21,775 bases of DNA from a virus: IMG/VR virus record IMGVR_UViG_3300031602_000045, positions 1 through 21,775 of that record; one strand, 5' to 3'. The position numbers were made by a program, and so were the translations under genes. Positions 15,648 through 21,775 of the stretch are shown here, one piece after another; the stretch's first letter is position 1; each line of letters opens with the position of its first letter. The notes below the pieces were generated by a model. That model made no database searches. It saw only the letters and a program-made list of their open reading frames with translations, and had not been told where the DNA came from.

Positions 15648-16214
15648 ATGCCAAATTGGAAAAAACTGATAGTAAGCGGCTCGTCTGCAAACCTATCAAA
15701 TCTTAATGTAGATAATACTTTGACCGCTACAAGCTTTGTAGGTAATGGGTCACAGTTAACCGGTATAACAGCGGAGATAGCAGAAACTGCTACAAAACTA
15801 GATACGTTTACTAACGTAACATCTAAAACCGTAACTCACAACTTTAATAGCAAAAACGTTTTAGTATCAATATACGATACTAGCGATCAAGTGATTATTC
15901 CTTCAACAATCACAACAACAACCCTTAACACTGTAGATGTAACATTTAACTATCCTACCTCAGGACGAGCAATAGTAGCTAAAGGAGGTCATATAGTTTC
16001 TGGCTCTGCAGAATTATACACTCATAGAGAATCCATTTCTGGTGCATCTCAATATACAATAAACCATAACTTATCAGAAGAGTTTCCTGTAGTACAGGTA
16101 TACGATACTAATAAAAAACAAGTTATACCTAAAGACGTAGAATCTACAACAAATAATAGAGTAGTAATCACTTTTAATTCTCCACTAAATGGTACCGTGG
16201 TAGTTAAAAAGTAA
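15648..16214 (+). CDS. Short fibre protein with WKK tag and duplicated beta module
   Basis: This encodes 188 residues. The N-terminal tag MPNWKKLIVSGSS is followed by NVDNTLTATSFVGNGSQLTG (about 19-38), closely like the 417-residue fibre. Two copies of a ~65-residue module follow. Copy 1 (about 53-120) has VTHNF, IYDTSDQVIIP and SGRAIVAKGGHIVSGS. Copy 2 (about 125-188) has INHNLSEEFPVVQVYDTNKK, VIP and a terminal GTVVVKK. The conserved skeleton is H-N-(F/L), V-x-(V/I)-Y-D, (V/I)-I-P, and V-x-(I/V)-T-F ending in a V-V strand. It lacks the C-terminal module of the other WKK proteins. It may be a short fibre, a decoration protein or a spacer on the shared docking site. Confidence 0.8.
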   Translation: MPNWKKLIVSGSSANLSNLNVDNTLTATSFVGNGSQLTGITAEIAETATKLDTFTNVTSKTVTHNFNSKNVLVSIYDTSDQVIIPSTITTTTLNTVDVTFNYPTSGRAIVAKGGHIVSGSAELYTHRESISGASQYTINHNLSEEFPVVQVYDTNKKQVIPKDVESTTNNRVVITFNSPLNGTVVVKK

Positions 16215-16215
16215 C

Positions 16216-16224
16216 ATATTTATA
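16216..16224 (+). promoter_or_regulatory. Candidate late promoter motif, ATATTTATA
   Basis: This motif copy (core 16217-16224) is in the 40-base gap before the largest fibre gene, 30 bases upstream of its ATG. Confidence 0.55.
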
Positions 16225-16254
16225 CATAACAATAATTTCATACAATAATAACAG

Positions 16255-19200
16255 ATGAGAATAGATAGTCCAATTTCAAACAACGCATCCATAACAGGTT
16301 CCTTTTCCGGGTCTTTTCACGGTATTGGTAATTTTACAGGTTTAACAGCCGATTCAGTAGAGTATGCAAACGTCCTAAACATACCTACAGGTATTATATC
16401 CGGATCTGCATCTGCAGCTAGAAATCAATTAGGGGTGGTGATTGGTACAGACGTACAAGCACATGATAATACACTAGATACTATAGCAGCACTGACTGCT
16501 ACAGATGGCGCTTTTATGATAGGTGACGGAAACGACTTTGTACTTGAATCTGGTGCAACAGCTAGAACTTCATTAGGACTTGGTTCAATGGCAATCAAAA
16601 ATAGTATCGACATCTCATCCGATACTAACTTAACTGCTGGAACTGGACTAGCTCTTACAGGAGATGCACTAACAACGGAAGACACAGAGATTAATCACGA
16701 TGCTCTTTTAAACTTTGAAGCTAACGAACATATAGATTGGACAGCAGACCAAGGAGGAACAAATATTCATGCAGGTAACTACACAGATACAAATACAACA
16801 TATACTGTTGGAGATGGTGGATTAACACAGAAAAACTTTACAACAGCACTAAATACTAAACTAACAGGTATTGAAGCTTCAGCAGACGTAACAGATACTG
16901 CAAACGTAGTTGGAGCTCTAACAGCTGGTACTAATGTACAAATTGCTGCTGACGGAACAGTAAGTTCTACCGATACTACTACTAACACACAACTATCAAC
17001 AGCACAAGTAAGGTCCAAATTAAGTGGAGCAGGAGCTGTATCGTACAACAGTACAACAGGGGTAATAACAGGAACAGACACCAATACAACATATTCAGTA
17101 CAAGATGGTGAGTTGTCACAAAACAACTTTACAGATACAGATCATTCTAAATTAGATGCAATTGAAGCTTCAGCTGATGTAACAGACACAGCTAATGTAA
17201 AAAGCTCTTTAAATGCCTCTTTAGGAGGAAGTGCTACATTTGGTGATTCATCAGATACAATTACTTTCCCAGGAAGTATAACAGTAGCAGGAACTACAAC
17301 TACTAACAATGTAGCAGTAATAGAGACATCTAATGGAGTTGTATTTGAAGGAACAACGGCAGATGCTAATGAAACTACCTTAGTTGCTATAAACCCAACT
17401 GCTGATAGATCAATTAATTTACCAAATGCAAGTGGTACAATTGCTTTAACAAGTGACATTATAACTGATAATAATCAAATTGCAAATAGTGCAGGATACA
17501 TAACATCCTTTACTAACACAACATATTCAATACAAGATGGAGAGTTGTCACAAAACAACTTTACTAATGCTGACCATTCTAAATTAAATGCAATAGAAGC
17601 TTCAGCTGATGTAACAGACACAGCCAATGTAGTAAGTGCATTAACAGCAGGAACTAACATAGCTATTTCAGCAGGAGGAGCTATATCTTCTACTGATACC
17701 AATACAACATACTCAGTACAAGATGGACAGTTATCTCAAAATAGCTTTACTAATGCTGATCACAGTAAATTAAATGCAATTGAAGATAGTGCTAATAACT
17801 ATTCATTTACTTTAGCAGGAACAGATATAGACAATGGAGATGAAATTACACTTGCAGGAGGTTTATCTTTCGTAGGAGGAGCACTAACTCAAACTGATAA
17901 TAATACAACATATTCAATTCAAGATGGTGAGCTGTCACAGAACAACTTTACTAATGCTGATCATAGTAAATTAAATGCAATCGAAGCAAGTGCTACTGCA
18001 GATCAAACAAATGCTGAAATCAAAGCAGCTGTAGAAGCAGCAACTGATTCAAATACATTCACTGATGCAGATCATTCTAAATTAAACGCAATAGAAGCTT
18101 CAGCAGACGTAACAGATACTGTAAACGTAGTAAGTGCATTAACAGCAGGAACTAACGTACAAATTGCTGCTGACGGAACAATAAGTTCTACCGATACTAA
18201 CACTAACACACAACTATCAACTTCAGACGTTAGAGGTAAAATATCAGCTTCAGGTAACGCTCAGTATAACTCTTCAACAGGGGTTATTACATCAACAGAT
18301 ACGAACACTCAATTAAGTGATTCACAAGTAAGATCTAAACTATCTGCAGGTACCGGTATATCTTATAATAGTACAACAGGAGCTATAACTAATACAGTAA
18401 CGAATACTAATACACAACTAAATAATGCACAAGTAAGAAGTGCAGTTGAAGCGGCAACTGACTCAAATGTATTTACAGATACAGACCATTCTAAATTAAA
18501 TGCAATCGAAGCATCAGCAACTGCTGACCAATCAAATGCAGAAATTAGAGCAGCTGTTGAAGCGGCAACTGACTCAAATGTATTTACAGATACAGATCAT
18601 TCTAAATTAAATGCAATTGAAGCTTCGGCTGATGTTACAGACACAACTAATGTTAAATCAGCTTTAGCTGCATCATTAGGGAGTGCTACATTTGGAGATG
18701 CAAACGATACTATTAGCATACCTGGTAACTTAACAATAGCAGGAACAACAACTACTAATAATGTAGCTGTAATCGAAACTTCTAATGGAGTAGTATTTGA
18801 AGGAACAACAGCAGATGCTAATGAAACTACTTTAATAGCACAAAATCCAACAGCTGATAGATCAATTAAATTACCAAATGCAAGCGGAACACTTGCTTTA
18901 ACAAGTGACATTATAACTGATAACAATCAAATTGCTAACAGTTCAGGATATATAACATCTTTTACTAACACTCAATTATCTACAGCACAAGTTAGAGGTA
19001 AAATATCAGCTTCTGGTAACGCTCAGTATAACTCTTCAACAGGGGTTATTACGTCTACAGATACAAACACTCAATTATCTGATAACTATGTTATAGGTTT
19101 ATTTACTGGTGGTACTAACGTATCTCTAGCATCAGATGGAACAATAAGCTCTACCGATACAAACACTCAACTATCTACAGGAGATGTAAGAGGGAAAGTA

Positions 19201-21504
19201 TCAGCTGGTACAGGTATATCTTATAATAGTACGACAGGGGTAATTACTAATACAGTTACAAATACCAACACCCAGCTAAGTGATGCTCAGATTGCAGCAT
19301 TTGGATATATTAAAACTGATACCAACACTCAATTATCTACAGCACAAGTTAGAGGTAAAGTATCAGCTGGAACTGGAATATCTTATAACAATTCAACAGG
19401 TGTTATTACTAATACAGTAACCAATACGAATACACAGTTAAGTGATGCACAAATTGCAGCGATGGGGTACATTAAAACTGATACCAACACTCAATTATCT
19501 ACAGCACAAGTTAGAGGTAAAATATCAGCTTCAGGTAATTCATCATACAATAGTTCAACAGGTGTTATTACTTCAACTAATACAAACACTCAATTATCTG
19601 ATAACTATGTTATAGGTTTATTTACTGGAGGTACTAATGTAACCCTAGGATCAGATGGAACAATAAGCTCTACCGATACTAACACTCAATTATCTACAGC
19701 AGATGTAAGAGGTAAATTCACAGCAGGAACTAATGTAAGTATTACTAATGGAGTAATTACTTCAACAGATACTAACACAGATACTAACACTCAACGTTCT
19801 GATGAAGAAATTAGAGACGTAGCAGCTGGACAATGGATAGATGGAACGAACACTACTGTAGTATTTGATGACGCAGCTAATACTATTAAAATTAATTCTG
19901 TTGATACCAATACTGATACTAACACTCAATTATCTACAGCAGATGTTAGAGGCAAGATATCTGCAAGTGGTAATTCATCATACAATAGTTCAACAGGTGT
20001 TATTACTTCAACTAATACAAACACTCAATTATCTGATAACTATGTTATAGGTTTATTTACTGGAGGTACTAACGTATCAATAGCGGCAGATGGAACAATT
20101 AGTTCAACAGATACCAATACAGATACAAACACAACAACTACAGCTGATGTTAAAACTGCATTAAACGCTAACTTAGGAACACTAACAGTTGGTGATTCAA
20201 GTGATACGGTTTCAATTCCTGGTAACTTAACTGTAACAGGAACAACAACTACAAATAATGTAGCAACTGTATCAACATCTAACGGTGTAATTTTCGAAGG
20301 TAATGCCGCTGATGCAAACGAAGTAACATTACTCGCAGGAACCGTAACTGCCGATAGAACGATAACATTACCAAATGCAACTGGAACTGTTGCTTTAACA
20401 AGTGACATTATAACTGATAACAATCAAATTGCAAATAGTGCAGGATACATAACATCGTATACTGATACTAACACTCAATTATCTACAGCAGATGTTAGAG
20501 GCAAGATATCAGCTAGCGGCAATTCATCATACAATAGTTCAACAGGTGTTATTACTTCAACTAATACAAACACTCAGAATGATGCAGCAGCAATAAGAAC
20601 TAAAATTGGAAGTGGTAATAACGGTCACGTACCAACTGTAGGTACAGCAGGACATTTCTTAAAGCATGACGGTACTTTTGGATTACCTTCTTATACAACT
20701 AATACAAATACAAACACTCAGAATACTGCAGCCCAAATAAGAACTAAAGTAGGGACTGGTAACAGCGGAGTTGTACCATCAATAGGAACAGCAGGACACT
20801 TCTTAAAGCATGATGGTACATTTGGAATACCTTCTTATACAACTAATACAAATACAAACACTCAGAATACTGCAGCCCAAATAAGAACTAAAATTGGAAG
20901 TGGTAATAACGGCCATGTTCCAACTACAGGAACAGCAGGACACTTCTTAAAGCATGATGGTACATTTGGAATACCTTCTTATACAACTAATACAGATACG
21001 AACACAACTTATTCTGCTGGAGCAGGACTTGATTTATCTGGTGCTGGTGCATTTAGTATTGAAGCAGATTTAAGAGACGGTCTTACGCACGTAGGATTAA
21101 ATTCAGGCGACTATATTCAGTTTTCTAACAATGCTTGGACTAGAACAGTAGTAAACGGTACTGAGAGACTAAGAGTAGATACTTCAGGTATAGACGTTAG
21201 TGGTAGAATAGTAGCTGATAGTGACATTACTGCTTACTCTGATGAAAGACTTAAAAAAGATATCGTAACGATCGATGGAGCATTAGACAAAACAAAAGCT
21301 CTTAGAGGTGTAGAATTTACTAGGATAGCTGATAACAGCAGATCAATTGGAGTTGTAGCACAAGAATTAGAAGCAATACTTCCAGAATTAGTATTAACTG
21401 ACGACGAAGGTATGAAGTCTGTTAACTATGCACAAATTACAGGTTTATTAATTGAAGCAGTAAAAGAATTATCTGCTAAAGTAGAAAAATTAGAAAACAA
21501 ATAA
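16255..21504 (+). CDS. Very long repetitive fibre with C-terminal S74 chaperone
   Basis: This encodes 1749 residues. Residues 1-180 include ITGSFSGSFHG, IPTGIISGSASAARNQLGVV, IGTDVQAHDNTLDTIAALTA and NFEANEHIDWTADQGGTNIH, phrases typical of phage tail fibres. Residues about 180-1440 are built from several repeat types: DHSKL(N/D)AIEAS units (seven), TNTQLS.(A/S)(Q/D)VR(G/S)K units, and three ~100-residue blocks with TTTTNNVA. Three exact-length 48-residue units with GHFLKHDGTFG follow (1442-1585). Residues about 1590-1661 form a distal beta segment. Residues 1662-1749 form an intramolecular chaperone (peptidase S74): SDERLKKDI, AL(x)7LRGVEF, IGVVAQELEAILPELV, SVNYAQITGLLIEAVKEL and a final coiled coil. 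In this family the chaperone trimerises the fibre and cleaves itself off before the Ser of the SD pair, here Ser1662. Mature fibre would then be about 1661 residues. No enzyme domain is evident. Confidence 0.9.
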   Translation: MRIDSPISNNASITGSFSGSFHGIGNFTGLTADSVEYANVLNIPTGIISGSASAARNQLGVVIGTDVQAHDNTLDTIAALTATDGAFMIGDGNDFVLESGATARTSLGLGSMAIKNSIDISSDTNLTAGTGLALTGDALTTEDTEINHDALLNFEANEHIDWTADQGGTNIHAGNYTDTNTTYTVGDGGLTQKNFTTALNTKLTGIEASADVTDTANVVGALTAGTNVQIAADGTVSSTDTTTNTQLSTAQVRSKLSGAGAVSYNSTTGVITGTDTNTTYSVQDGELSQNNFTDTDHSKLDAIEASADVTDTANVKSSLNASLGGSATFGDSSDTITFPGSITVAGTTTTNNVAVIETSNGVVFEGTTADANETTLVAINPTADRSINLPNASGTIALTSDIITDNNQIANSAGYITSFTNTTYSIQDGELSQNNFTNADHSKLNAIEASADVTDTANVVSALTAGTNIAISAGGAISSTDTNTTYSVQDGQLSQNSFTNADHSKLNAIEDSANNYSFTLAGTDIDNGDEITLAGGLSFVGGALTQTDNNTTYSIQDGELSQNNFTNADHSKLNAIEASATADQTNAEIKAAVEAATDSNTFTDADHSKLNAIEASADVTDTVNVVSALTAGTNVQIAADGTISSTDTNTNTQLSTSDVRGKISASGNAQYNSSTGVITSTDTNTQLSDSQVRSKLSAGTGISYNSTTGAITNTVTNTNTQLNNAQVRSAVEAATDSNVFTDTDHSKLNAIEASATADQSNAEIRAAVEAATDSNVFTDTDHSKLNAIEASADVTDTTNVKSALAASLGSATFGDANDTISIPGNLTIAGTTTTNNVAVIETSNGVVFEGTTADANETTLIAQNPTADRSIKLPNASGTLALTSDIITDNNQIANSSGYITSFTNTQLSTAQVRGKISASGNAQYNSSTGVITSTDTNTQLSDNYVIGLFTGGTNVSLASDGTISSTDTNTQLSTGDVRGKVSAGTGISYNSTTGVITNTVTNTNTQLSDAQIAAFGYIKTDTNTQLSTAQVRGKVSAGTGISYNNSTGVITNTVTNTNTQLSDAQIAAMGYIKTDTNTQLSTAQVRGKISASGNSSYNSSTGVITSTNTNTQLSDNYVIGLFTGGTNVTLGSDGTISSTDTNTQLSTADVRGKFTAGTNVSITNGVITSTDTNTDTNTQRSDEEIRDVAAGQWIDGTNTTVVFDDAANTIKINSVDTNTDTNTQLSTADVRGKISASGNSSYNSSTGVITSTNTNTQLSDNYVIGLFTGGTNVSIAADGTISSTDTNTDTNTTTTADVKTALNANLGTLTVGDSSDTVSIPGNLTVTGTTTTNNVATVSTSNGVIFEGNAADANEVTLLAGTVTADRTITLPNATGTVALTSDIITDNNQIANSAGYITSYTDTNTQLSTADVRGKISASGNSSYNSSTGVITSTNTNTQNDAAAIRTKIGSGNNGHVPTVGTAGHFLKHDGTFGLPSYTTNTNTNTQNTAAQIRTKVGTGNSGVVPSIGTAGHFLKHDGTFGIPSYTTNTNTNTQNTAAQIRTKIGSGNNGHVPTTGTAGHFLKHDGTFGIPSYTTNTDTNTTYSAGAGLDLSGAGAFSIEADLRDGLTHVGLNSGDYIQFSNNAWTRTVVNGTERLRVDTSGIDVSGRIVADSDITAYSDERLKKDIVTIDGALDKTKALRGVEFTRIADNSRSIGVVAQELEAILPELVLTDDEGMKSVNYAQITGLLIEAVKELSAKVEKLENK
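17139..18660 (+). repeat. Seven DHSKL(N/D)AIE coding repeats
   Basis: Seven copies of D-H-S-K-L-(N/D)-A-I-E occur, variously followed by ASADVTDT, ASATADQ or DSANN. Two are near-identical 108-base units around 18451 and 18559, each carrying AAVEAATDSNVFTDTDHSKL. This is a fibre repeat common in marine T4-like phages. Confidence 0.85.
17201..20460 (+). repeat. Three dispersed copies of a ~100-residue fibre block
   Basis: Blocks at about 17201-17511, 18658-18961 and 20155-20460 share the order (A/S)LxA(S/N)LG, GD(S/A)xDT, TTTTNNVA, FEG..ADANE.TL, TADR, LPNA(S/T)GT and ALTSDIITDNNQIANS. The landmark ACAAGTGACATT occurs at 17449, 18901 and 20398, spacings of 1452 and 1497 bases (484 and 499 codons). 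This implies an ancestral unit of about 1.45-1.5 kb. Confidence 0.85.
19534..20072 (+). repeat. Perfect 104-base direct repeat (19534-19637 and 19969-20072)
   Basis: The two 104-base segments are identical base for base by eye, starting GGTAATTCATCATAC and ending GGAGGTACTAA, 435 bases apart (145 codons, so in frame). Synonymous sites have not diverged, which points to recent duplication or gene conversion. Confidence 0.9.
20578..21009 (+). repeat. Three tandem 144-base coding units
   Basis: Units start at 20578, 20722 and 20866, exactly 144 bases (48 codons) apart. Each encodes IRTK(I/V)G(S/T)GN, V-P, GTAGHFLKHDGTFG and PSYTTNT. Units 2 and 3 share a 67-base identical stretch (20784-20850 and 20928-20994). 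Confidence 0.92.
21238..21501 (+). other. Peptidase S74 / intramolecular chaperone domain
   Basis: This is the C-terminal 88 residues of the giant fibre. The cleavage Ser-Asp pair is at residues 1662-1663 (TAY|SDERLKKDI). The other family landmarks, IGVVAQELE, PELV, SVNY and the C-terminal helix KELSAKVEKLENK, are intact. Release of about an 88-residue fragment is expected from known endosialidase-type chaperones. Confidence 0.93.
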
Positions 21505-21512
21505 AGGATAGA

Positions 21513-21775
21513 ATGGGTTTTATATTAAATATAGATTTAGAAACAAGTAGTGGCCCTACAGAGCAAGCTTATGTTAGGATAGATAATTATCGTTTCAATA
21601 AGGTAACATCTGAAGTATTGATAACTACTACAACGTGGTTAGATTATAAGAGAGCACAAGAGTTTAACAGGGAGTACCTGGAAGACGACTTAAAGAATGC
21701 TGAAGGTCTTATAGGATCTAAAATTATTTACTATAAAGATAAAGACGATGAAGGACAAGAAATCAATATTCCTAA
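21513..21775 (+). CDS. Phage protein of unknown function, cut by window end
   Basis: The first 87 codons are visible and the frame is open at the window edge. The protein begins MGFILNIDLETSSGPTEQAY, then VRIDNYRFNKVTSEVLITTTTW, L-D-Y and a charged AQEFNREYLEDDLKNAEG. A later stretch reads IGSKIIYYKDKDDEGQEINI. It looks like the small conserved beta-rich protein that often follows fibre genes in marine myoviruses, but I cannot give it a function. The start is 8 bases after the fibre stop, with no promoter motif between. A weak AAGGA seven bases upstream is the best Shine-Dalgarno-like sequence in the window. Co-transcription with the fibre is likely. Confidence 0.8.
   Translation, partial: MGFILNIDLETSSGPTEQAYVRIDNYRFNKVTSEVLITTTTWLDYKRAQEFNREYLEDDLKNAEGLIGSKIIYYKDKDDEGQEINIP

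Noticed and set aside
19865-20050. 61-codon + strand frame inside the giant fibre
   Set aside because: It is an alternative frame of the repeats, Leu/Ile-rich only because ACT/AAT codons are read out of phase.
17139-21009. CRISPR array or non-coding satellite
   Set aside because: Repeats are in frame in one intact gene, with unequal units and no constant repeat-spacer pattern.

Overview
This window looks like the late structural region of a T4-related (myovirus-type) tailed phage genome. All convincing genes lie on the + strand, packed almost end to end. The order is an acidic prohead scaffold, a gp23-like major capsid protein, PhoH, gp13/gp14/gp15-like neck and tail-completion proteins, then about 14.6 kb of fibre/adhesin genes. 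There is no integrase, rRNA, tRNA, CRISPR array or transposase. The DNA is AT-rich. Almost no start codon has a Shine-Dalgarno sequence, and starts sit in A/T-rich leaders instead. This is the style of Bacteroidetes (e.g. Flavobacteriia), so a marine Bacteroidetes host is my best inference, not a demonstrated fact. None of the 14 visible stop codons is TGA.

Layout. 12-362: small membrane-type protein of unknown role. 363-547: GC-rich structured spacer, terminator-like hairpin, promoter motif and two leader hairpins. 548-3250: scaffold (gp22-like) and major capsid protein (gp23-like), closed by a textbook terminator at 3273-3299. 3340-4026: PhoH-family ATPase. 4052-6811: gp13-like, a 99-residue unknown, gp14-like and gp15-like genes with 1-base overlap to 1-base gaps. 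6883-12395: a 1562-residue cadherin-like fibre and a 268-residue fibre protein. 12481-16214: three fibre proteins sharing a W-K-K-x-x-V-S-G-S N-terminus, with a small unknown gene between the second and third. 16255-21504: a 1749-residue, highly repetitive fibre ending in an S74 self-cleaving chaperone domain. 21513 onward: start of a further gene cut by the window edge.

Working together: the scaffold and capsid protein build the prohead. gp13/gp14/gp15-like proteins close the head neck and join the tail. The fibres form the host-recognition apparatus. PhoH is a common but poorly understood passenger of marine phages.

The most interesting non-coding signal is the 8-mer TATTTAT(A/T). By eye I found it nine times on the + strand, eight of them 13-97 bases upstream of a gene start. 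It divides the region into plausible late transcription units and is the reverse complement of the classical T4 late promoter core. The most interesting coding signals are the shared fibre N-terminal tag, a shuffled ~65-residue module and the multi-level repeats of the last fibre gene.
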